In this document: in pieces, positions 36,075-46,301 of the stretch
How the letters are laid out: every line of letters starts with the position of its first letter
Numbering within the stretch: position 1 is the first letter of the stretch
Assembly: GCF_001625215.2 (NCBI RefSeq)
Contig: NC_030383.2
Span: 59,572,949-59,636,948 of the forward strand
Length of the DNA stretch: 64,000 nt
Direction: 5' to 3'
DNA from: Daucus carota subsp. sativus
Taxonomy: Eukaryota; Streptophyta; Magnoliopsida; Apiales; Apiaceae
Notes under the pieces: generated by a model
Told to the model about the DNA's origin: nothing
What the model saw: only the letters and a program-made list of their open reading frames with translations
Database searches by the model: none
Translations under genes and position numbers: made by a program

Positions 36075-36328
36075 TACTCCCTCCGTTTCAATTTACATGT
36101 CCACCTTGAAGAAAATTTTTTGTTTCAAATTACTTGTCCAATTCAACTTTCAATGCAAAATCATATTTCCAAAGTCAATTCAACTCCACATATCTCTTAT
36201 TTATATTTCCTAGATCAATCTCACTCCACATATTTTGATCATTTAATGCAATTAATTTGTGAACAACCACTTTTCTTAAACTGTGTGATTTTTCTAAAGT
36301 GGACATCTAATTTGAAACGGAGGGAGTA
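36075..36328. mobile_element. Stowaway-like MITE
   Basis: 254 bp bounded by TACTCCCTCCGTTTCAA and its complement TTTGAAACGGAGGGAGTA, flanked by TA as expected for Tc1/mariner-type insertion. Arms are similar for tens of bases (CATGTCCACCTT against AAGTGGACATCT). Non-coding. Confidence 0.9.
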
Positions 36329-37525
36329 AATTTTATCGATTTTGAACTTATAAATTTATTACGATTTAACTTAGTAGCGTCTTAACTAGATGTTTAATTT
36401 TCATATTTTTTAATATTAATGAAACATTGAGAAAATAAACGCAAATACTTCATTAGCTTTATATTCATGCATATTAACATGTATGGTAATTCAACGAGGA
36501 TGCATGAAACGGGTACCTGTATTTGTATATACATTTTTGTCAAAATATCGTTGAACTGTCTATTTATGAGAACATGCGATTATTAATTACTATTTGTTCG
36601 ACTTGATCATTAGGGACATCGGAGATTACAAATTACCGTTTATTCGACTTGGTCAATGGTGCAGATACTTTTGTTTCGAAAAAACATGTCCGGTAATTAT
36701 TTTCGGTACGCATGCTGACACCAATTGCAGGTTGTAGAGATGCTTGCTATATTAGGCACAAGCCGCACAAAAACAACACAGTTACATTGCTTTACTGCCG
36801 TTCAAGCATATTCCCATCCGTATTCAAATAATTAATCCACCATTTCTTGTACAAACCTTATCAAGTTTAGCCACGATGTGATGATGCACAGTTGCACACT
36901 TCTAATTCCAAAGTTTTAAATTTCAGAATTCCAAAAATCTTGAAATTAGTCGAGATAAATTTTTTTATTTCAGAATAATCACAAGCAGGGTAAAAAGTAG
37001 GGGTAAGGAAAATCGTACCGGAAGGGAAATCATACTGAAATCGAAAAATCAAACTGAATTGAATCGTGAAAATTCAGTATAGTCTTGATTTTCTAGAAAA
37101 CTCAGTCTTTTCGGGCCAGATTGAATATACGGAAATAAAATATTTCGACACGCACATAATAGTCCGAATATATGACATTTATATTTATATTATATTATTT
37201 TTTATATATTTTGTAAGCTATAATTATAATATCTAATTTCTATACATAATTATATCTATCTTTGATGAAATGGTGGTGATTGATATTTTTTAATAAATGA
37301 TGAAATTTATCTTTATTTATAATATATGTTTTTATTTTTTTATAAATTTGGTTCTTTCATACCGGACCAGATTAAATTAAATTATTTCATTTCGAGTCAA
37401 TAATTGAATTTTAATGTGATCGGTCAAAGAGGAAAAAACAATTAATTTTTGATCTAGTCGACTTAATTCGATTTTGAACCGAATACTCCTTCATGAGAAG
37501 TCCGAAGTGTGCCGTTCAAGACTTA

Positions 37526-37920
37526 GAGCATCTCCAACCGTAGAGTACCCTTAGCTAAAATGTGAGTTGGCATACCATAATTAAAAATTATAGCCAACAT
37601 CGTCAAAAAAGTACACTCCAACCACGCCCACCTGTTGTCTATAATTTTAGCCAACCTCCTATGGATGGCTAAATTTGTCGAACCTCTACAGGTCTGTAAG
37701 AAAATCTGTAGAAAGATTGCACATCATTTATTACCATATTGAACTGATATATTCTATTTTAACAATTTGAAATATTAATAACATACTATTTTTAAATTAT
37801 AGCCAACCAAGATAGCCAATACCATTGAAGCAAAATGTGTTACAGGTTCAGCAAATTTTACATAAAGTCTTACAGGTCCAATTTAGCCAACGATTATAGC
37901 CAACGCCGTTGGAGATGCTC
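37526..37920. mobile_element. Tourist-like (PIF/Harbinger) MITE
   Basis: Inverted ends GAGCATCTCCAACCG and CGTTGGAGATGCTC bound 395 bp, and the trinucleotide TTA flanks both sides (37523-37525 and 37921-37923), the Harbinger target duplication. Arms share TAGCCAAC motifs in opposite orientation. Confidence 0.9.
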
Positions 37921-38481
37921 TTACAAACACTAGATAAATTAAAAATGTGTAAATTTTGACATTCGAGTTCTAGACTTTAAAAGTAAACGATCCCCGTACA
38001 ATATCTGATTTTACAGCCAAACTATGTCTATCTCGCTTATTATATTAAATCCAGCAGCCTTAACCCAGAAGTAACGTGGATTATTTAAATTTCTTAAAAT
38101 GAGAAAGAAACGAACATAGAGAGGACTGATCTAAATCCAGACAATACTCCAAGGACAGTTAATTATTTATCTTCAAAAAGATTCATCCGGTCATTAAAAT
38201 TATCCATACCCAAATATTGTTTTTTCGATATCTTGGCTCCATTGATTATATACTTGCGAATCAATGTGTTATGCAATTTTCTCGGGCTGTATTTTTGTCT
38301 CTAGTGTTCAGCTCCACTAGTTTGCTGATGAACCAGTTCATTATGTTGTTACATTGTCCTCTTCGCAGAATTGAAGATATCACCAACTGCATGCTTTTAC
38401 AGGTATATATATAATCTTAAAGATGTTTGGACTCCAGAGACATATAGTCGGTTTACACTACAAGAAAAACGGGTATTTAAA

Positions 38482-40119
38482 ATGTCGGGTTATATCGGGA
38501 TATCGAGTTCAAATATTGTTCAGACAGGTGATAATAGGCCAGTTGAAGTCCTTAAGGAAGAAAATTTTAGTCGAGCAGTAGAAGTATCTGTGTCGAGACT
38601 GGAGGAACCCGGAGAGCCGAGCATTGATAAGGGAAAAATTGCAGAAGTGGGATTCGGTGATTTAGTGTCTCCCAGCCTCGGCCCCCGAGTAGACTCCCCT
38701 GCAGTCAAGCAGAGGCCTGGTTTTGGTTCTGCTTCATTGTTTGAGCTTCTCAGCAGATACGAAAGAGGGGGGAAAAGGTTGTCAGATCATGAAAATTTAG
38801 GCAATCCGAGCTGCGAAAGTTCAAGTAGGCAGAAGCTCTCGACAGAAGAGATCATAAGGGTGGCTGCAGAGAGGTACATTGAGTTCCCTAGCAAAGATCT
38901 TGACTGTGTTACAACTTTTATTCACCCTTATGGTTCGGCCTTGTCGAGTCTGTCACTGGAGGAAACAAGCGGCGCAGACCTTGCACACCTTCTTTTATCT
39001 GCGGCTGAAAAAATTTGGGATGGGAAGATTGATTCTGCAAGGAGAATGCTTGCGTTCTGCCAGTGCAAGGCCTCGAGGTCAGGTAATCCAATTGAAAGAC
39101 TAACGTCGTATTTTTCTGCAGCTCTGCAAGAGAGAATCTCCAGAGAGACGGGCAGTAGAAGAATTAGTACAATTAGTGACAATGCTAGAACTCCCAATTT
39201 TAATGGCCTCTTTACAGGTGTTGATCAAACAGCTGTGGCGATCCACGAGTACATTCCATTTAGTAAGGTCTTGCACTTTGCATCAACGCAGACTATTCTA
39301 GAACATGTGGAAAATGAGACCGATATACACCTCATTGATCTTCATATTAGGAGTGGAATGCAGTGGCCACCTATGATACAAGCCCTTTCAGAGCGGAAAG
39401 ATTATCCAATTAAGTACCTCAAGATAACCGCTCTTGATACAGTAGACAAGCAGATTGTTGAGGATATTGGCAAGAGGCTGGAAAGCTTTGCCAATCCTCT
39501 GAACATCTCCTTTTCATTCAACGTCGTATCTGTGGATGACATTAGTAACCTGAACAAAGAATTATTTGATGTTCAATCTGGTGAAGCGGTGGTGATCTAT
39601 GCTCCTACAATACTCAGAACTATGCTCCCGAGGCCTGATAAAATGGAAAATTTGATGAGAGTAATCAAAGAACTCAATCCCCTGATTATGATCTTACATG
39701 AAATAGAAGCCAACGACAACTCACCTTCATTTATCAATCGCTTCGTTGAGACCCTTTTCTTCTATAGTACATGGTTTGATTGCTTGGAAGAGTGCCTGGA
39801 CCGCGATAACCAGCACAGGAAGACTCTTGAAAGACATTACTTTGGCAGAGGGATCATAAACACTCTTGCAACCGAGGGAGAAGAGAGGATTACGCGAAGT
39901 GTGAAGCTCGACGTGTGGAGATCATACTTTGTGAGGTGTCAAATGGTGGAAGTGGAAGTCCCGGAATCATCTTTTCATCAAGCTGAAGTGGTTCTTAAGA
40001 AGGGATTTTCTTGTGCAAGGTTCTGCACTCTCAGTAGTGATGGCAAGTGTTTGATGATTGCATGGAAAGGAACTCCAGTGTTTTCACTTTCGACTTGGAA
40101 GTTTGAGCAAAATTCGTAA
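38482..40119 (+). CDS. GRAS-domain transcription regulator (RGL/DELLA-like but without a DELLA domain)
   Basis: A single-exon frame of 545 residues from the ATG at 38482; the frame stays open upstream but has no better ATG (the codon at 38371 is TTG). Residues to about 150 are a variable, Ser/Glu-rich region without DELLA or TVHYNP motifs. The GRAS domain follows: leucine-rich region I with DLAHLLLSAAEKIWDGKIDS from about 163, the VHIID core as IHLIDLHIRSGMQWP near 281-295, LHR II (LRTMLPRPDKMENLMRVIKELN), a PFYRE-like part with YFDCLEECLDRD-type sequence, and SAW with WRSYFVRC and a final WKGTPVFSLSTWKF. GRAS proteins are plant nuclear cofactors in hormone, root and symbiosis signalling. Which subfamily this belongs to was judged by memory of sequence only. 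It sits between two ubiquitin-eL40 copies without an obvious link. Confidence 0.88.
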   Translation: MSGYIGISSSNIVQTGDNRPVEVLKEENFSRAVEVSVSRLEEPGEPSIDKGKIAEVGFGDLVSPSLGPRVDSPAVKQRPGFGSASLFELLSRYERGGKRLSDHENLGNPSCESSSRQKLSTEEIIRVAAERYIEFPSKDLDCVTTFIHPYGSALSSLSLEETSGADLAHLLLSAAEKIWDGKIDSARRMLAFCQCKASRSGNPIERLTSYFSAALQERISRETGSRRISTISDNARTPNFNGLFTGVDQTAVAIHEYIPFSKVLHFASTQTILEHVENETDIHLIDLHIRSGMQWPPMIQALSERKDYPIKYLKITALDTVDKQIVEDIGKRLESFANPLNISFSFNVVSVDDISNLNKELFDVQSGEAVVIYAPTILRTMLPRPDKMENLMRVIKELNPLIMILHEIEANDNSPSFINRFVETLFFYSTWFDCLEECLDRDNQHRKTLERHYFGRGIINTLATEGEERITRSVKLDVWRSYFVRCQMVEVEVPESSFHQAEVVLKKGFSCARFCTLSSDGKCLMIAWKGTPVFSLSTWKFEQNS

Positions 40120-41146
40120 CACTTTTGATTGTTTGATCGGGGGTGTTTGGTACACGGTTAATGAGCCCGGTTAACGGGAATCGGAACCTCAATCACATGC
40201 TGTGTTTGAATTAGTTATTTGGTGCTATAAAATAGGAACCCCAATCCTCAAAATTATACCCTTCCCACCCTTGGATTTTCATATCATTTCCATTTCCGTT
40301 AACCTTCATTTCCATTCCCGATTCTCACTCCTAATCTCAATCCAAACAAACCTACCAATTGTTTTCTTTTCCCCATTTCTTGTGGTCTGCTAGCTACAAG
40401 CCTATTTCATTTGTTTCTTTACTTCATTTTTTTTCTGTATTTACATGCAAGGAACCTAGAGTTAAAACAAGTCGTTAAGATCAGAAGTTTCAGACAAACA
40501 TGGTCATTGCTCAAATAGTCGATATTGTCGCAGAATGGGCCAAAATAACCGCTTTCACAGGAGCGACAAGCCCAGATTTTGTAAACACATATAAAATGCA
40601 ATTATTTATTAATTTAGTATCTACTACCGTACGGTCCGTGCTAGTTTGTTATCAACCAATTTAAATTTATGAGTACGTCCAAATACAAAAAACAAAGTTA
40701 AATTTATATTTACTTGTGGATATTATACTAAAAACATCCGATTTATTTAAATTTTTTAATTAATTCTTAAAAATTATTTTATCAATTTATTAATTATATT
40801 TCGATTTAATTAAAAATATATTATTAAAAAATTATTCAATAAATTTTAATTAATCATAAAATTGATCGGTCAACTGATTTTTCATTCCCAATTTCTGAGA
40901 TCACACTCTTGAGTACTAAAAATTTAGGAAATAAAGTTACCGAACATTCATTTTTTACCTTGATGCCTAAACCTAGACATTTTGAGTGTTGGCCAAGAAA
41001 ATATGCCCTTGCGAATTACTACTATATTCGTTTATATTCTCTCCACGTCTTAACTAACCTCCACGCATTTCCCACATCTATATATTCTTCTGTACATCCA
41101 CCACCTCAGAGAGATACAGAGACCCAGAGAGAGATTGTGGAGAGAG
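40120..41146. other. Intergenic spacer and promoter of ubiquitin-eL40 copy B
   Basis: 40139-40353 may be a small hAT-like MITE (GGGTGTTTGGTACACGG at the left, AATCCAAACAAACC at the right). AT-rich DNA follows. A TATA-like CTATATATT at 41078-41086 stands about 65 bases before the start codon. No gene seen. Confidence 0.5.
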
Positions 41147-42832
41147 ATGAGTAAGATGCAGATCTTCGTGAAATCGTTGAGCAGCAAAACGCTTGCACTC
41201 GGTGTCGACTCGAGTGACACGGTCGAGTCCGTTAAGAAGCAGATTGCTAATGAGAACGGTGGTGAGTTTCTGAGTTAACTCGCTACGCATTTCTTTTGTT
41301 TGTATTCAGTGCGTGATAGTGAGTTGATTACTAAGTTCACTTGTTTTTGTCTTGTGGTGAAATGCTCGAGTTTTGTTTGTATTTGGTGTGTCGTGGCGAA
41401 TTTCACGAGTTTTGTATAGTTTAAGTTGATATTGTTTGCCGAGTCGACTCGTTTTTGTCTGTGTTTAGTGTATAATGGTGCGTTGAGAGTTTTTGTAGCG
41501 TTTAAATTGATATTATTTGCCGAGTCGATGTACATTGTGTGTTTTTGTTTGTAATTAGTGTGTAAAGAGAGTTGCTAGTTTTTGTACCGTTTAGCTTGAT
41601 ATTATTACCGAGTTGACTCGTTTTTACGTGTGTTTTGTTTGTTTTTAGTGCGTAAAAGCGGAGTTGCATGAGATCTGTATCATTCAAATTCATATTAATT
41701 TGCCGAGTCGACTCGGTTCTGCTATCTACTATGTTTATAATTGATTTATAGCGAGCCGTACGAGTTTATAAATGTTTTGGCGGTGAAGCTGTTGAGTCGT
41801 ACGAGTCTGGTTCGTTTGTGATTTGATATTACTTGTCGAGTTGACTCGTTGTCTCTCCTCTTTACACTTTACTCATTTTCTGTTTGCAAGTCGCAACTAA
41901 TGTTTAGTGAGTTTAGCGAGTTGACTCAGTATTTGTCTATTTCTGCGTTTTTTTGTTTCTCTAGTAGCTGTGGCTGACGTGGAGGAGCTGAGGCTCGCGT
42001 TCGCAGGCCGAGAGCTCGAAGATCACCGTGTAATCGGTGATTATCCGATCCACAACGGTAATCTAACGTCTGTGTTTGTGTTTGTTTTCGCGTGTGTTCG
42101 TAAATTAAATTACTCAATTATCATGACTGTTCGCAGAGTCCACTCTGGATGTGCTTTTGAGGCTTCGAGGAGGCAAGGGAGGGCCTCCGAAGATTGATCT
42201 GAACCTGGTTGCTCTGGCTCAGAAGCACAACCAGCGCAAGATGATCTGTAGGAAGTAAGACTCATCTTGCTTAACCTTTTCATTTTTTTCGGTTATCATC
42301 GGCTACTCCCTCCGTTCCCCTAAAAATCGTATATATCGGAGGATGGGAACGAGATACGCACTTTAATGTTCCCGTCAAGTACATTTCTATAATCTGTTTT
42401 GAAGAGTTTCTTATCCTGAATAAGAATTTAACATTTAGATTTTTATTTAAAAAATATAAATAAAAATTTTAAGTTATGGAACTGTACTTTATATGAGCAT
42501 TAAAATGCGTGTTGAACACTAAAAAAAACGTATAAAAATGAGTGGGACGGAAGAAATACTGTTTTATTATGAGTACATTATTGTGTTGATTGCGGAATTT
42601 GATTGAAGTGTTACTGAATTGACAGGTGCTATGCGCGATTGGATATTCGGGCTAAAAACTGCAGGAAGAAGAAGTGTGGGCATAGCAACCAGGTCGGGAT
42701 TGTTGTTTCACATCTCAGTTTGTATCAGTGGGTGAATGAATGAAGTTTGTTGAAATACTGAATAATTACGTGGTTTGTTTGGTTTTGCAGTTGAGGCCCA
42801 AGTCGGTGCTGGATTCCAAGGGCTCGGGATAA
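41147..42832 (+). CDS. Diverged ubiquitin-ribosomal protein eL40 fusion, copy B
   Basis: Five exons (41147-41261, 41965-42057, 42137-42254, 42626-42692, 42791-42832) encode 144 residues; the family start MQIF is the second in-frame ATG at 41156, giving 141. Numbered from there, the ubiquitin part keeps Lys6, Lys11 and Lys27 and ends in a normal RLRGG, but has K33E, K48R, K63N, I44A and G10S, and 2-3 extra residues after Gly35 (VAVADVEEL in place of IPPDQQ). Without Lys48 and Lys63 it could not carry the two main ubiquitin chain types. The eL40 part has the zinc-ribbon cysteines (CRKC, NCRKKKC), HSNQLRPK and a tail SVLDSKGSG like copy A. An intron after Gly35 is absent from copy A; its acceptor CTAGTAG is a NAGNAG pair, so two isoforms differing by one Val are possible. 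Frame is intact and a TATA-like box is upstream. Confidence 0.85.
42304..42558. mobile_element. Stowaway-like MITE in an intron of ubiquitin-eL40 copy B
   Basis: TACTCCCTCCGTTCCCC at the left and GTGGGACGGAAGAAATA at the right, 255 bp, within the intron 42255-42625. The right end is slightly worn. Confidence 0.8.
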
Positions 42833-43187
42833 TTAAGAGGACTCTGAGTTTCGGGTTTCTTTATCTAGTTATATCTGCTGGAAGTTTAGCAGTTTGTAAT
42901 AAGCGTCTGGTACTATATATTGTGGTAGTTAGACAAGTTCTTATTGGCACTGGGTGGAAGTTTGAACTATGAAGAGCTTGATGGTAATTGTTGTAGTCGC
43001 GTATTTGATTCTATTGTGTCGTGATTTATATTGATGGCTGTTTCATTTTGGTTCCTCGTTTCAACTGATTTCAATACTGTGATAATGCTGTAGTCTGTAG
43101 ATGCATGTTTTTGATTGTTAAATGCCTGCTGCTTCAAAGTTCCATAATACATTCCAGAGTGCAAAGTAGACAACGCACACTGTTATG

Positions 43188-43443
43188 TACTCCCTCTGTC
43201 CCATTTAATTGTATACGTTTTCTTTTCAACTGCTCGACACGCATTTCAATGCTCTTATAAAACATTAGTTTCGTAACTTATTTTTGAGATTTTCTTTTTC
43301 TGAATAAAAATATAACATCCAAACTTTAATTCAGAAAAAGAAAATTTTAAAAATAAATTACACAACTACACTTTACAGGAGCATTAAAGTCCGTGCCGCG
43401 TCCCCGTCCCCCAATGTATACTACTCAGGGGGCGGAGGGAGTA
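43188..43443. mobile_element. Stowaway-like MITE
   Basis: TACTCCCTCTGTCCCAT at the left, GGGCGGAGGGAGTA at the right, 256 bp, with TA at both borders. The inner arms (GAGATTTTCTTTTTCTGAAT and its complement) can pair. Confidence 0.88.
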
Positions 43444-43854
43444 TGTCTTGGAACTTTGATACTCCTGATCTTTTCCCTGTCTAGTACATATTAATTGATC
43501 CTATGTTATAATTGAAGTTTTCTGATGCACAGATATAGAGTCTGTTTGTACGGGGTTTGAAGACAATTTTGATTTAAATTGAAAAATATTTGTTTAATAA
43601 TATCAGAAGTCGGTTTCAAGTGAGAAATAACACTAAATTGATTTAAAGTCACATTTTAGTTTGAAGTATTTCTTTTATGACTTTATTTTCCTGAACTTTA
43701 TTTTAATAAAAATTACTCGTAAGTTGTATAAATCATCCATATCCTTTATATTTATTATTATATTTTAATATTTTTTATGATTCATAAATCATTAATAAAT
43801 TAAAATTATCTAAAATTTCAGAATAAAATATAAATCACATTAAATAATAAATCA

Positions 43855-44078
43855 TACTCCCTCCGTCCCATTTTAACTGCTTTTGACTTTTTTACACGTA
43901 TTTTAAGGTGTTAAAAAAATCACATCTAAACATAATTATTTTTTATAAAATTTATATCAAATAAAAATTTAGAACCTAAACTTTTATTTGATATAAGAAT
44001 TGTATTATTTTATTGAGTGTAGGTATTGTTTTTTTACACCTCAAGTCAAACATCAGTTAAAATGGGATAGATGGAGTA
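43855..44078. mobile_element. Stowaway-like MITE
   Basis: TACTCCCTCCGTCCCATTTT at the left, AAAATGGGATAGATGGAGTA at the right, 224 bp. It is a separate copy of the same class as the element at 43188. Confidence 0.88.
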
Positions 44079-44318
44079 TTAAATTATAAATGATTAACTC
44101 AGCTGAATGGGTTCACAGTAACATGGTGATGGTGCATAATTAAGTGGGACAAAGTAAGATAAGGCCGTTTGGGTGATCTTCTTCTTGCTTAAAATAAATA
44201 AGTGGAGTAGAAATTAGAAGCAAGATAAGACTTATAAATGATTAAAGTGTTTGGGAAATAAATAGAAATCCTGGATCAAAAGCTAGCATTCCTAACTTTT
44301 TATAAGTGCTTCTTTGAC

Positions 44319-44388
44319 TTTTTACACAAATAGTTCGAATTAAATGCTTCCAATTTTTACACAAATAGTTCGAATTAAATGCTTCCAA
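44319..44388. repeat. 35-bp perfect tandem repeat, two units
   Basis: Two adjoining copies of the unit that begins TTTTTACACAAATAGTTCGA and ends ATGCTTCCAA. No coding or regulatory role is apparent. Confidence 0.9.
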
Positions 44389-45878
44389 TTTATAAATCAG
44401 AAGTTGGGATTTTAAGCCCTGCACAAACACTCACTGTATCACACGTATTGTATTGTGTAACTTTCAGGGACTCCTTGATCATTCTTTGTCTACTTGTAAC
44501 TTGTAAGTAATAGGCATCGAAGTATCTTTAAAACCAATAACATAATCGAGGGAATGTGTAGCTTCGTTCATCGATTATAAAATTGATTAACATACTTCAA
44601 ATATAAGAAATTTGAAAATAATAATATAATTAATAAAATATGTAAGATAATGTTAGTATGATAATTTTAACAAAACCGAGTAGAAGTGGTTTTTTTTTTT
44701 TTGTGTCAAGATTAGAAGTTTTTTTTTTTTTTTGGTCAGGAGTAGAAGTGGTTTTTGAATGAACGATAAGATTCTAACTTGAATTTGACAGTTATAGTTA
44801 TGGTTTGAGTTAAGGAAACGGAATGGAATTCAGAAAAAGAAACGAAGAGAAAGGAAAGGAATGATGGTAAATTGTATTACTTGTTTGGTTTTGATCCGGA
44901 AACGAAATGAAAATTTATATGATTATTCCTATATTTGATTGTTAAATATTAAATAATATCAAAAGAGTCAAATATATTTACGTTTATAATTTGATATATT
45001 TTATTATTTAAAAATTTCATTAATTTTAAAAATATCTTGACTTCTAAATTATATTAAAATTATTTTTAATATGTAAACAAAGGCAATAAACGGGTTGTTT
45101 CCCTTTCTTTTGTCAGTTACCCCTAAACAAATGGTCCTTAGAACTTTGACTCCATATTGGGCTTGGACTTGAATTCAAGCAAACTTTTATAAACAATTTT
45201 ATAAACTTTTCAGTATCTTACATTTTCTAAATTAGTAAACTATTAAATTCAGAAAATAATTATTTTTTTAATTCTAAGAAAGATAGTTACTTTCAATAAT
45301 ATTTAGATGTCAAATTATAGTCACTCATCTGGATTGAATTTGGTAAAAAGTTTAGTCAATAATTTGCAACCTTTAAACTATTATCCTCATCCTAAAACTT
45401 GACATAAACTAATACAATTGACTTTCAAATTTATACTCACCAAATAACCGCAAACTTAAAATATTCTTTTTCCATCTCATTACATGTCCTTTTCGATTTT
45501 CTAAAAGTTAAATTAATCAATTCTTGATACATATATTTTTATTATTTTAAAAATAATAAATTACATTTTAAAATAGACTAGATGTACTTTTAAATGATAC
45601 AAATTTTTTCCTAATTATATAATATATAAATTTCAATTAAATTATGATCAATTTAATAAATAAAAAATGTAAAAAAGTGCATGAATATATATCTGTTTGT
45701 GTACTCAGCCAAGTAAACAATTTCACCTCTTCTGTTAGATAATATACGTACTCTACAAGCATACAGATAGTTAAAGGATTAATCCTCTGTATATAAACTC
45801 ACACAGGTCTGACCAGAACACACAAACTTCCAACCCATATTCGAAATAGCTGCCAGAGATTCAGGAAGAATATACACA

Positions 45879-46301
45879 ATGCAGAAGACCTTGTTCATGC
45901 CTTTTAATTATTATTCTCGTTATTTTGCGGAACGAAATTTGGTGGAACTGGCACGGAAGTCTCATCTCTACAAGTCCATTTTGTCGCAAGTAAGCGGTTA
46001 TTATATATCACATGATAATTTGTTTAGCTCGTTCTTGATTCTGCTACAGCTTATATTTATATATAGCTTCCTTAGGATTTTGCTAATATATTTGTCGTCG
46101 GGTGTTTTAGATGTTATGCACGGCTACCTCCACGAGCAACGAATTGTAGGAAGAAAAAGTGCGGTCACAGTAATCAGGTATATTTATTCGTAAATAAATT
46201 CTGAATAATCGACAAATAAAATAAGATTTTCGACAACTCATCGATTTTTGGGCATGTAATTGCAGTTGAGGCCGAAGTCCACGCGGTCCATTTATGTTTA
46301 G
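45879..46301 (+). pseudogene. Broken ubiquitin-eL40 relative, copy C
   Basis: Exon-like blocks 45879-45989, 46111-46177 and 46266-46301 match the last three exons of copies A and B. The middle block is exactly 67 bases, as in both paralogues, and reads [22 protein letters not shown]; the last reads LRPKSTRSIYV. The first block begins MQ-KTL and soon joins LVELARKSHLYKSI, so nearly the whole ubiquitin moiety is missing, as if deleted between codons 2 and 11. The expected CRK before the splice site is reached only after skipping one T in a run of four (45980-45983), so the frame is broken at that point. Splice sites and a TATA box are intact, so a transcript is possible. It is either a pseudogene or an unusual short gene, the former more likely. 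Confidence 0.75.

Larger units (their letters stand above)
35637..38481. other. Intergenic spacer before the GRAS gene
   Basis: It contains the 3' UTR of copy A, a Stowaway-like MITE, a Tourist-like MITE and AT-rich DNA. 36860-37500 has scattered GAAAATCGAACCGAA-like low-complexity sequence. About 38200-38481 is probably GRAS promoter and leader, with possible acceptor sites. No other gene is seen. Confidence 0.5.
42833..45878. other. Intergenic spacer between ubiquitin-eL40 copies B and C
   Basis: It has the 3' UTR of copy B, two Stowaway MITEs, a 35-bp tandem repeat, and a worn Stowaway-like fragment near 45465-45690. A TATATAAA box at 45790-45797 lies upstream of copy C. No other gene seen. 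Confidence 0.55.

Noticed and set aside
38371-38481. N-terminal extension of the GRAS protein (37 codons)
   Set aside because: The upstream frame begins at a TTG, has no ATG, and lies in probable leader or intron sequence; the ATG at 38482 was used.
44319-44388. Direct repeats considered as a CRISPR-like array
   Set aside because: Only two adjoining units without spacers in a plant nuclear region.
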